In this document: one piece after another, positions 8,018 through 15,387 of the stretch | Layout: every line of letters begins with the position of its first letter | Position numbering within the stretch: position 1 is the stretch's first letter | Notes under the pieces: generated by a model | What the model was told of the DNA's origin: nothing | Database searches by the model: none | The model's input: the letters and a program-made list of their open reading frames with translations, nothing else | Program-made: the position numbers and the translations under genes | Assembly: GCF_002910915.1 (NCBI RefSeq) | Contig: NZ_NEUF01000079.1 | Span: 1-56,380 of the forward strand | Direction of reading: 5' to 3' | DNA length: 56,380 nucleotides | DNA from: Streptomyces sp. SM10 | Lineage (GTDB): Bacteria; Actinomycetota; Actinomycetes; Streptomycetales; Streptomycetaceae

Positions 8018-8062
8018 AAAAAGACCCCCTGCGCAGTGTCTCCACTGGCGAGAGGGTCTTTT
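8018..8062 (-). terminator. Rho-independent terminator of tRNA-Arg
   Basis: On the minus strand AAAAGACCC and GGGTCTTTTT form the outer stem, with CAGTG/CACTG as an inner stem, followed by a T run. It lies 18 nt past the tRNA 3' end. Confidence 0.8.
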
Positions 8063-8079
8063 CGGCACTTCCTGCGAAG

Positions 8080-8151
8080 TGCCCCCGGCAGGATTCGAAC
8101 CTGCGCACCCGGCTCCGGAGGCCGATGCTCTATCCCCTGAGCTACGGGGGC
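8080..8151 (-). tRNA. tRNA-Arg (anticodon CCG)
   Basis: Complete cloverleaf of 72 nt: acceptor GCCCCCG/CGGGGGC with discriminator A, D stem GCTC/GAGC, anticodon stem TCGGC/GCCGG closing the loop CTCCGGA (anticodon CCG, reading CGG), and T arm GCAGG-TTCGAAT-CCTGC. CCA is not encoded. It sits beside a degenerate ArgS paralogue and at the edge of the accessory patch; tRNA-Arg genes are common integration sites in Streptomyces, but no integrase or repeated 3' end is visible here. Confidence 0.95.
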
Positions 8152-8348
8152 GATATCGCTGCTCTCGGCGGCGACGAGTGAAACCCTACCAGCTCCGGCC
8201 GGGTGTCCGGGAACAGGTATTTCCGTGCCGCGGGCGCCCGTGTCCGAGAGGTACGCGGCCGCCGCTCCGGGAGGACGCCGGCCGCCCCGCCGGGGCGCAA
8301 GTGGGCAAAACCCGGACGCAGCTACTCCGCTCGACCTACCCTCGAAGG

Positions 8349-8783
8349 GTGTCAGGGGCGTACGGCCGCGTGCTTGTTGTGGACGACAACAAGGTCATCC
8401 GGCAGCTGATCAGGGTCAACCTCGAGCTGGAGGGCTTCGAGGTCGTGACCGCGGCCGATGGCGTCGAGTGCCTGGACCTGGTGCACGAGGTCTGCCCCGA
8501 TGTGATCACTCTCGACGTGGTGATGCCCAGGCTCGACGGACTGCAGACCGCGGCCCGGCTGCGCGCCGATCCCCGGACCGGACATCTGCCCGTCGCCGTC
8601 ATCAGCGCGTGCACGCCCCCCGACGCGGATTCCGGGGCGGCCGCCGGGGTCGACGCCTTCCTGGCGAAACCGTTCGAGCCGAGCGACCTGGTGCGCATGG
8701 TGCGCCGGCTCGCGCACCGGGAGGATCCGGCGCCGTTCGACGGCAGGCACGGCGCGGGGACGGCCGGGAGCGCGGCCGGCTGA
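8349..8783 (+). CDS. Stand-alone response-regulator receiver domain protein
   Basis: 144 residues from GTG 8349 consisting of one CheY-like receiver: acidic pocket in VVDDNKVIRQLI, phosphoacceptor Asp in VITLDVVMPRLDG (about residue 59), Ser in VAVISA and the conserved Lys in FLAKPFEPSDL. No output domain follows, only a short Gly/Ala tail, so it must act through a partner protein. No sensor kinase is adjacent. The Shine-Dalgarno is weak (GAAGG only 1-2 nt before the GTG); a leaderless start, or GTG 8370, is possible. It points the same way as the ArgS-like gene 79 bp downstream. Confidence 0.85.
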   Translation: MSGAYGRVLVVDDNKVIRQLIRVNLELEGFEVVTAADGVECLDLVHEVCPDVITLDVVMPRLDGLQTAARLRADPRTGHLPVAVISACTPPDADSGAAAGVDAFLAKPFEPSDLVRMVRRLAHREDPAPFDGRHGAGTAGSAAG

Positions 8784-8862
8784 CCGGGTGCCCGCCCGGA
8801 ACGCTGCCCGTATGGCGAAACCGGTTGGCGAAGCGCCCCCCTTCCTCCCATACGCTTGTCCC

Positions 8863-9924
8863 GTGACCCCCGCAGATCTCTCCCGGACCGTGCTGCACGC
8901 TGTGCGCCGCGCGGTCGACGAGGACGCCCTGCGCGCGCCGGTGCCCGCCCGCGTGCGGGTGGAGCGGACGCGGCCGGGCGGCAGCGGGGACTACGCCTGC
9001 GCCGTCGCCCTCCAACTGGCCGGCCCCGCCGCGCTCCCCGCGCGGGAGGTCGCCGCGCTGCTGCGGGACCGCGTCGTCGGCACGCCCGGGATCGGCCGGG
9101 TCGAGATCACCGGGCCCGGCTTCCTGAACTTCACCCTCGACGCCGCCGCCGACGGCCACGCGCGCGCCGACCGCGTCCGCGAGGTGCGCGAGACGGGCCT
9201 GCGGTACGGACGGGTCACCACGGAGGCCGGGCGCCTCCACCGGCTCCACCACCCGCGCGAGGTCCGGGCAGCGGTCCTGGCGCAGAGCGTGGCGCGCCTC
9301 CTGCGCACCCAGGGCGGTCAGGTGATCGTCGGCTGCGCGGGGGAGCCCGACCCTGCCTGGGAGGAGCTACGGGTCCGGGTCGGCCCGCGCCACGGGGCCG
9401 AGGGGAGCTCCGAGATCCGCCCCGTGCCCGCCGGTGCCACCGCCGGGACGCTGGTGCGGCGGCTCGGGTGCGACGCCGCGCTCTGGGGCCTGCAGCGGCC
9501 CGCCGCCCACGACCGCGCACCCCTGGCCGGTGATCTCCTCGTGCAGGGGGAGTCCAATCCCCTCTTCCTGGTCCGCTACGCCCACGCCCGCGCCCGCGCG
9601 CTCGTCCGTGAGGGAGAGAGGCTCGGCCTCGGCCCCGCGTACGAGGAGGACGTCGACGCGCCCGCGCTGCATACCGCGCTCGCCGATCACCCCGGCGTGC
9701 TGGCCGCCGCCGCGCGCCACCACGCGCCCGACCGCGTCGCCCGGCACCTGGAAACGGTGGCGGACGCCTTCTTCGACTTCCACGGCACGACTCCGCCGCT
9801 CCCCGTCGGCGACGAGAAACCCTCGGCCGCCCACCGCTCCCGGCTGGCCCTTGCCGAAGCCGCCGGGAAGGTGCTGGCAGGTGGCCTCTTCATGCTCGGC
9901 ATCCACGCGCCCCCACACGTCTGA
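8863..9924 (+). CDS. ArgS-related protein lacking the catalytic domain (N-terminal and DALR anticodon-binding parts only)
   Basis: 353 residues. Residues 1-90 match the ArgS N-terminal add-1 domain (ending ITGPGFLNFTLD). The next segment keeps the position of the HIGH motif but reads HHPREVRA instead of HVGHLR, then the Rossmann catalytic core is largely missing, and no KMSK motif is present. The C-terminal part is the DALR anticodon-binding domain (ESNPLFLVRYAHARARALV, ending LGIHAPPHV). Aminoacylation is therefore not expected. It lies 30 bp before lysA, the place where corynebacteria carry the true argS (argS-lysA operon), so it is probably an ancient degenerated copy. It might still bind tRNA-Arg. 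The start GTG 8863 fits the family N-terminus; an upstream ATG is not supported. Confidence 0.85.
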   Translation: MTPADLSRTVLHAVRRAVDEDALRAPVPARVRVERTRPGGSGDYACAVALQLAGPAALPAREVAALLRDRVVGTPGIGRVEITGPGFLNFTLDAAADGHARADRVREVRETGLRYGRVTTEAGRLHRLHHPREVRAAVLAQSVARLLRTQGGQVIVGCAGEPDPAWEELRVRVGPRHGAEGSSEIRPVPAGATAGTLVRRLGCDAALWGLQRPAAHDRAPLAGDLLVQGESNPLFLVRYAHARARALVREGERLGLGPAYEEDVDAPALHTALADHPGVLAAAARHHAPDRVARHLETVADAFFDFHGTTPPLPVGDEKPSAAHRSRLALAEAAGKVLAGGLFMLGIHAPPHV

Positions 9925-9954
9925 TCCAGAGACCTGAGAGAGCAGAGCAGAACG

Positions 9955-11346
9955 ATGAGCCGATCCGCACACCCCGCCGGGCCCCGTCACGCCGACGTCC
10001 TCCCCGAGGGCCACTACACCGCCCCGGCCACCGACCTGAACGAGCTGGACGCGAAGGTCTGGTCCCGTACCGTCACCCGTGACGCGGACGGTGCGCTCAC
10101 CGTCGGCGGCATCGGAGTCGCCCGTCTCGCCGAGGAGTTCGGCACCCCCGCGTACTTCCTGGACGAGTCCGACTTCCGTGCGCGCTGCCGCGCCTGGGCC
10201 GATGCCTTCGGGGCGGACGCCGACGTCTTCTACGCGGGGAAGGCCTTCCTGTCGCGCGCCGTGGTGCGCTGGCTCAAGGAGGAGGGGCTGAACCTCGACG
10301 TCTGCTCCGGCGGTGAACTGGCGACCGCGCTGGACGCGGGGATGCCCGCCGAGCGCATCGCCCTCCACGGCAACAACAAGACCGTCGCCGAGATCGAGCG
10401 GGCCGTCGAGGCGGGCGTCGGGCGGATCGTGCTCGACTCCTTCCAGGAGATCGCCCGCGTCGCGCACATCGCCCAGCGGCTCGGCGTCCGCCAGCGCGTG
10501 CAGATCCGTGTCACGGTCGGGGTCGAGGCCCACACCCACGAGTTCATCGCCACCGCGCACGAGGACCAGAAGTTCGGCATCGCGCTGGCGGGCGGCCAGG
10601 CCGCCGAAGCGGTCCGCAGGGCACTCACCCTGGACGGCCTGGAGCTCATCGGGATCCACTCGCACATCGGGTCCCAGATCTTCGACATGGCCGGCTTCGA
10701 GGTCTCCGCGCGGCGCGTCGTGCAGCTGCTCGCCGAGGTCCGCGACGAGCACGGCGTCGAGCTCCCCGAGATCGACCTCGGCGGCGGCCTCGGGATCGCG
10801 TACACCTCCGACGACGACCCCCGCGAGCCGCACGAGATCGCCAAGGCGCTCGGCGACATCGTGACGAGGGAGTGCGAGGCGGCCGGTCTGCGCACCCCGC
10901 GGATCTCCGTCGAGCCGGGCCGCGCGATCGTCGGGCCCACGGCGTTCACGCTGTACGAGGTCGGCACGATCAAGCCCCTCGAGGGGCTGCGGACGTACGT
11001 CAGCGTCGACGGCGGGATGTCGGACAACATCCGCACCGCGCTGTACGACGCCGAGTACAGCGTCGCGCTCGTCTCGCGCACCTCCGACGCCGAGCCGATG
11101 CTGGTCCGGGTCGTCGGCAAGCACTGCGAGAGTGGTGACATCGTGGTCAAGGACGCGTTCCTGCCGTCCGACCTGGCATCCGGCGACCTGATCGCGGTGC
11201 CGGCCACCGGCGCGTACTGCCGCTCCATGGCGAGCAACTACAACCACGCCCTGCGCCCGCCGGTCGTCGCCGTGCGCGACGGGCAGGCCCGGGTCGTCGT
11301 CCGGCGCGAGACGGAGGAAGATCTCCTGCGCCTCGATGTCGGCTGA
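9955..11346 (+). CDS. lysA: Diaminopimelate decarboxylase
   Basis: 463 residues. This PLP enzyme converts meso-diaminopimelate to L-lysine, the last step of lysine synthesis. The PLP Lys is in [14 protein letters not shown] (about residue 96). HSHIGSQ (about 236), the phosphate-binding LGGGLG (about 277) and the active-site Cys in KHCESGD (about 389) are all present, with a C-terminal YNHALRPP. The N-terminal 30-residue extension is usual for actinobacteria. It stands 30 bp after the ArgS-like gene, likely cotranscribed, and 95 bp before hom, forming an aspartate-family block. The ribosome site is only a GAGAGAG-like stretch. Confidence 0.97.
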   Translation: MSRSAHPAGPRHADVLPEGHYTAPATDLNELDAKVWSRTVTRDADGALTVGGIGVARLAEEFGTPAYFLDESDFRARCRAWADAFGADADVFYAGKAFLSRAVVRWLKEEGLNLDVCSGGELATALDAGMPAERIALHGNNKTVAEIERAVEAGVGRIVLDSFQEIARVAHIAQRLGVRQRVQIRVTVGVEAHTHEFIATAHEDQKFGIALAGGQAAEAVRRALTLDGLELIGIHSHIGSQIFDMAGFEVSARRVVQLLAEVRDEHGVELPEIDLGGGLGIAYTSDDDPREPHEIAKALGDIVTRECEAAGLRTPRISVEPGRAIVGPTAFTLYEVGTIKPLEGLRTYVSVDGGMSDNIRTALYDAEYSVALVSRTSDAEPMLVRVVGKHCESGDIVVKDAFLPSDLASGDLIAVPATGAYCRSMASNYNHALRPPVVAVRDGQARVVVRRETEEDLLRLDVG

Positions 11347-11366
11347 TGAAATTTACATCTCAAAAT

Positions 11367-11395
11367 CCGGACGGGTGGCAGAAACCCCCGTCCGG
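11367..11395 (+). terminator. 9-bp hairpin between lysA and hom
   Basis: CCGGACGGG (11367-11375) pairs with CCCGTCCGG (11387-11395). No T run. It could be a weak terminator or attenuator separating lysA from hom. Confidence 0.5.
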
Positions 11396-11441
11396 TGAGT
11401 GAGACTGGTCCACACATCAGAAGTATGAGAAACGAGGTCGG

Positions 11442-12752
11442 ATGATGCGTACGCGTCCGCTGAAGGTGGCGCTGCTGGGCTGTGGAGTGGTCGGCTCAGA
11501 AGTGGCGCGCATCATGACGACGCACGCCGACGACCTCGCCGCGCGCATCGGCGCGCCGGTCGAGCTCGCCGGTGTCGCCGTCCGCCGGCCCTCCAAGGTG
11601 CGGGAGGGGATCGACCCCGCACTCATCACGACCGACGCCACCGCACTGGTCAAGCGGGGCGACATCGACGTCGTCGTCGAGGTCATCGGCGGCATCGAGC
11701 CCGCCCGCACGCTCATCACGACCGCCTTCGAGCACGGCGCGGGCGTCGTCTCGGCGAACAAGGCCCTGCTCGCCGAGGACGGCTCCGCCCTCCACGCCAC
11801 CGCCGAGAAGCACGGCAGGGACCTCTACTACGAGGCGGCCGTGGCCGGTGCCATCCCGCTCGTGCGGCCGCTGCGCGAGTCCCTCGCAGGCGACAAGGTC
11901 AACCGGGTGCTCGGCATCGTCAACGGCACGACCAACTTCATCCTCGACAAGATGGACACGAGCGGCGCCGGATACTCCGAGGCGCTCGACGAGGCCACCG
12001 CCCTCGGGTACGCCGAGGCCGACCCGACCGCCGACGTGGAGGGCTTCGACGCCGCCGCGAAGGCCGCCATCCTGGCCGGGATCGCCTTCCACACCCGGGT
12101 GCGGATCGGCGAGGTGCACCGCGAGGGCATCACCGAGGTCACCGCCGCCGACATCGCCTCCGCCCGCCGCATGGGCTGCACCGTCAAGCTCCTCGCGATC
12201 TGCGAGCGCGCCGCCGACGGCAACTCCGTCACCGCCCGCGTGCACCCCGCGATGATCCCGCTCAGCCACCCGCTGGCCTCCGTCCGCGAGGCGTACAACG
12301 CGGTGTTCGTCGAGGCCGAGGCGGCCGGGCAGCTGATGTTCTACGGTCCCGGTGCCGGCGGCTCCCCGACCGCGTCCGCGGTCCTCGGCGACCTGGTCGC
12401 CGTCTGCCGCAACATCATCGGAGCGACCACCGGTCCCGGTGAGTCCGCGTACACGCGCCTGCCGGTCAGCCCCATGGGCGATGTCGTCACGCGCTACCAC
12501 ATCAGTCTCGACGTGGCCGACAAGCCTGGCGTACTCGCCCAGGTCGCGACGGTCTTCGCCGAACAGGGCGTATCCATCGATACGGTCCGCCAGCAGAGTC
12601 GGCCGGACAGTCAGGAAACCGGCGGCGAGGCATCCCTCGTCGTCGTCACCCACCGCGCGCCCGACGCAGCCCTCTCCGGGACCGTCGAAGCGCTGCGCAA
12701 GCTGGACACCGTGCGCGGTGTCGCCAGCATCATGCGTGTTGAAGGGGAGTAA
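11442..12752 (+). CDS. hom: Homoserine dehydrogenase
   Basis: 436 residues; NAD(P)H-dependent reduction of aspartate semialdehyde to homoserine, the branch to threonine and methionine. The nucleotide-binding GCGVVGSEVA lies at residues 12-21, the signature NGTTNFIL near 160 and the catalytic DPTADVEGFDAAAKA segment near 190-205. A C-terminal ACT domain (about 350-432, HISLDVADKPGVLAQVATVF) indicates feedback control, classically by threonine. Length matches the actinobacterial monofunctional type. The ATG at 11442 follows a GAGG site; it is 6 bp from thrC, so hom-thrC is an operon. Confidence 0.97.
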   Translation: MMRTRPLKVALLGCGVVGSEVARIMTTHADDLAARIGAPVELAGVAVRRPSKVREGIDPALITTDATALVKRGDIDVVVEVIGGIEPARTLITTAFEHGAGVVSANKALLAEDGSALHATAEKHGRDLYYEAAVAGAIPLVRPLRESLAGDKVNRVLGIVNGTTNFILDKMDTSGAGYSEALDEATALGYAEADPTADVEGFDAAAKAAILAGIAFHTRVRIGEVHREGITEVTAADIASARRMGCTVKLLAICERAADGNSVTARVHPAMIPLSHPLASVREAYNAVFVEAEAAGQLMFYGPGAGGSPTASAVLGDLVAVCRNIIGATTGPGESAYTRLPVSPMGDVVTRYHISLDVADKPGVLAQVATVFAEQGVSIDTVRQQSRPDSQETGGEASLVVVTHRAPDAALSGTVEALRKLDTVRGVASIMRVEGE

Positions 12753-12758
12753 GGACCC

Positions 12759-13829
12759 ATGACCAGCAAGGGCACCCACCAGTGGCGCGGCATCATCGAG
12801 GAGTACCGGGACCGCCTTCCGGTCACGAGCACGACGCCGGTCGTCACACTCCGTGAGGGCGGCACGCCGCTCGTTCCGGCGCAGGTCCTCTCCGAGCGCA
12901 CGGGCTGCGAGGTGCACCTCAAGGTCGAGGGCGCCAACCCCACCGGTTCGTTCAAGGACCGCGGGATGACCATGGCGATCACCCGGGCCAAGGAGGAGGG
13001 TGCGCAGGCCGTCATCTGCGCCTCCACCGGCAACACCTCCGCCTCCGCCGCCGCGTACGCGGTGCGCGCCGGCATGGTCTGCGCCGTCCTCGTGCCGCAG
13101 GGCAAGATCGCACTGGGCAAGATGGGGCAGGCGCTCGTCCACGGCGCGAAGATCCTCCAGGTCGACGGCAACTTCGACGACTGCCTGACCCTGGCCCGCA
13201 GCCTCTCCGACAACTACCCGGTGGCGCTGGTCAATTCGGTCAACCCGGTCCGGATCGAGGGACAGAAGACCGCCGCCTTCGAGATCGTCGACGCGCTCGG
13301 CGACGCCCCTGACATCCACGTCCTGCCGGTGGGCAACGCGGGCAACATCACGGCCTACTGGAAGGGCTACCGGGAGTACGCGGGTGACGGCGTCTCCGCG
13401 CGCACCCCGCGCATGTGGGGCTTCCAGGCGTCCGGTTCCGCGCCGATCGTGCGCGGTGAGATCGTCAAGGACCCGGCGACCATCGCCACCGCGATCCGCA
13501 TCGGCAACCCGGCGTCCTGGCAGTTCGCACTGGACGCGCGTGACGAGTCGGGCGGCTTCATCGACGATGTGACGGACCGTCAGATCCTCTCGGCGTACCG
13601 TCTGCTGGCCTCCCAGGAGGGCGTCTTCGTCGAGCCCGCGTCCGCGGCGTCGGTGGCCGGTCTGCTCAAGGCCGCCGAAGAGGGCAAGGTCGACCCCGGC
13701 CAGAAGATCGTCTGCACCGTCACGGGCAACGGCCTCAAGGACCCCGACTGGGCCGTCGCGGGCGCACCGCAGCCGGTCACCGTCCCGGTCGACGCCGTGG
13801 CCGCGGCGGAGAAGCTGGGCCTCGCGTAG
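12759..13829 (+). CDS. thrC: Threonine synthase
   Basis: 356 residues; PLP-dependent conversion of O-phosphohomoserine to threonine. The PLP Lys is in [14 protein letters not shown] (about residue 65), and the phosphate-binding Gly loop is in [30 protein letters not shown] is the typical fold type II segment. The length is that of the short bacterial class. Its ATG lies 6 bp after the hom stop with GGGGAG upstream. The thrB gene is separated from it by 252 bp with two hairpins. Confidence 0.97.
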   Translation: MTSKGTHQWRGIIEEYRDRLPVTSTTPVVTLREGGTPLVPAQVLSERTGCEVHLKVEGANPTGSFKDRGMTMAITRAKEEGAQAVICASTGNTSASAAAYAVRAGMVCAVLVPQGKIALGKMGQALVHGAKILQVDGNFDDCLTLARSLSDNYPVALVNSVNPVRIEGQKTAAFEIVDALGDAPDIHVLPVGNAGNITAYWKGYREYAGDGVSARTPRMWGFQASGSAPIVRGEIVKDPATIATAIRIGNPASWQFALDARDESGGFIDDVTDRQILSAYRLLASQEGVFVEPASAASVAGLLKAAEEGKVDPGQKIVCTVTGNGLKDPDWAVAGAPQPVTVPVDAVAAAEKLGLA

Positions 13830-13837
13830 CAGTTCAG

Positions 13838-13900
13838 CCGCCCTCCGGGGCGGAGAGCGCATAGGAGGTGTGCGACACGCATCGTGCGCCTCCTGTGCGC
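13838..13900 (+). terminator. Two hairpins after thrC
   Basis: First CCGCCC/GGGCGG around TCCG (13838-13853). Then a longer imperfect inverted repeat, 13857-13868 with 13889-13900 (11 of 12 pairs). Together they probably end hom-thrC transcription or reduce reading into thrB. The rest of 13901-14081 probably holds the thrB promoter, which I could not place. Confidence 0.6.
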
Positions 13901-14081
13901 CCTATGTCGCCACAGAACCTTCCTTCGATAGGCTGTGACCGACCCGCCCCGCCGCATCCGCCGCGGTGCAGCAGTCGTGGTGACTGCCGGGCCCCCCGTC
14001 CCCTCGCACAACGGCACCCCACGCACATCGCAGTACCCTGAACCACATCCCCGCCGCCGTACAGGAAGAGTCGTCCAACCG

Positions 14082-14999
14082 ATGGCCGGTCCCGCGTTCC
14101 GAGCCGCCGCCGTCCGGGTGCGCGTCCCCGCAACCAGCGCCAATCTGGGCCCGGGTTTCGACGCCCTCGGCCTCTCGCTGGGGCTCTACGACGACGTCGT
14201 CGTCCGGGTCGCCGACTCCGGGCTGCACATCGACATCGCGGGTGAGGGCGCCGAGACGCTTCCCCGCGACGAGAGCCACCTGCTCGTCCGCTCCCTGCGC
14301 ACGGCCTTCGACCTGCTCGGCGGACAGCCCCGCGGCCTCGAGATCGTCTGCGCCAACCGCATCCCGCACGGCCGCGGCCTCGGCTCCTCGTCGGCCGCCA
14401 TCTGCGCCGGGATCGTCGCCGCGCGTGCCGTGACGACGGGCGGCGAGGCCCGCCTCGACGAGGCCGCGCTGCTGGAGCTGGCCACCGAGATCGAGGGCCA
14501 CCCCGACAACGTCGCCGCCTGTCTCCTCGGCGGATTCACCCTCGCCTGGATGGACGGCGGAGCCGCCAGGGCGATCCGGATGGACCCGGCCGACTCCGTC
14601 GTCCCGGTGGTCTTCGTCCCGGCCGTGCCGGTGCTGACCGAGACCGCCCGCGGCCTGCTGCCGCGCACCGTCCCCCATGTGGACGCCGCGGCCAACGCCG
14701 GCCGTGCGGCCCTGCTCGTCGAGGCGCTGACCAGGCGCCCCGAGCTGCTGCTGGCCGCCACCGAGGACCGGATCCACCAGGAGTACCGGGGCCCGGCGAT
14801 GCCGCAGAGCGTGGAGCTGGTGAACCGGCTGCGCGCCGACGGCGTCCCCGCTGTCATCTCCGGCGCGGGGCCCACCGTGCTCGCGCTGACGGATCAGGGC
14901 TCGGCCGACAAGGTCGCCCGGCTGGCGGGTGAGGGATGGGCCGCGAACCGGCTCGCCCTCGACGCCACGGGTGCGAGCGTGTTGCCGCTCGCCGCGTAA
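14082..14999 (+). CDS. thrB: Homoserine kinase
   Basis: 305 residues, GHMP kinase family; phosphorylates homoserine for threonine synthase. The N-terminal VRVPATSANLGPGFDALGLS and the ATP loop PHGRGLGSSSAAI (about residues 95-107) are diagnostic, with the third motif ISGAGPTVLAL near residue 268. The ATG 14082 follows AGGAAGAG about 10 nt upstream; an open frame to 13935 is ignored because the family starts at this site. It completes the lysA-hom-thrC-thrB set and is the last gene before rho. Confidence 0.97.
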   Translation: MAGPAFRAAAVRVRVPATSANLGPGFDALGLSLGLYDDVVVRVADSGLHIDIAGEGAETLPRDESHLLVRSLRTAFDLLGGQPRGLEIVCANRIPHGRGLGSSSAAICAGIVAARAVTTGGEARLDEAALLELATEIEGHPDNVAACLLGGFTLAWMDGGAARAIRMDPADSVVPVVFVPAVPVLTETARGLLPRTVPHVDAAANAGRAALLVEALTRRPELLLAATEDRIHQEYRGPAMPQSVELVNRLRADGVPAVISGAGPTVLALTDQGSADKVARLAGEGWAANRLALDATGASVLPLAA

Positions 15000-15031
15000 T
15001 CCCATGTGATTGCCGGTGCATGAGAGGGGGA

Positions 15032-15148
15032 ATGTTTGTTGGAGCCGGTAGTGTTAACCTCAAGTCAGCAATCGACGTCTTCGCGGCGCGTTGCTCCGTG
15101 TCCCCCTCCGGGACCACCACTCTTCCGGGAGCCTCCCCGACTGCCTGA
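15032..15148 (+). CDS. Possible 38-residue leader ORF upstream of rho
   Basis: ATG 15032 is preceded by GAGAGGGGG and opens a 38-codon frame (starting MFVGAGSVNLKSAID) within the 388-bp thrB-rho gap. Enteric rho has a short leader ORF, but this one shows no similarity I can recall and may lie upstream of the transcription start. The rest of the gap (15149-15387) is C-rich and shows no other feature. Confidence 0.2.
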   Translation: MFVGAGSVNLKSAIDVFAARCSVSPSGTTTLPGASPTA

Positions 15149-15387
15149 GCAGCCTGCCTGAGCTTTCGAGCACGCTCCGGAACCGGCACGACACCCTCTT
15201 GCTCGTCCAGGAGTGGGCCGAGCAGGGGGATCTCGCGCCGGAACCCCGCACATTCGTCTCTCCGCCGTACCCGGCGGACCACCGCCCCGGCACGGTCCGC
15301 GATCGACACGATCAACAGACCGCAGTCGGACAGCACAACCGGTCGCCGAGCCAGAAGGCCGACGTCCGCTCCAGGGAAGGACCCTTC

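Noticed and set aside
7127..8079. Integrated element with attachment site beside tRNA-Arg
   Set aside because: No integrase, excisionase or repeated tRNA 3' end is visible within the window.
11496..13862. Antisense frame opposite hom and thrC
   Set aside because: Same reason; the sense genes are unambiguous.
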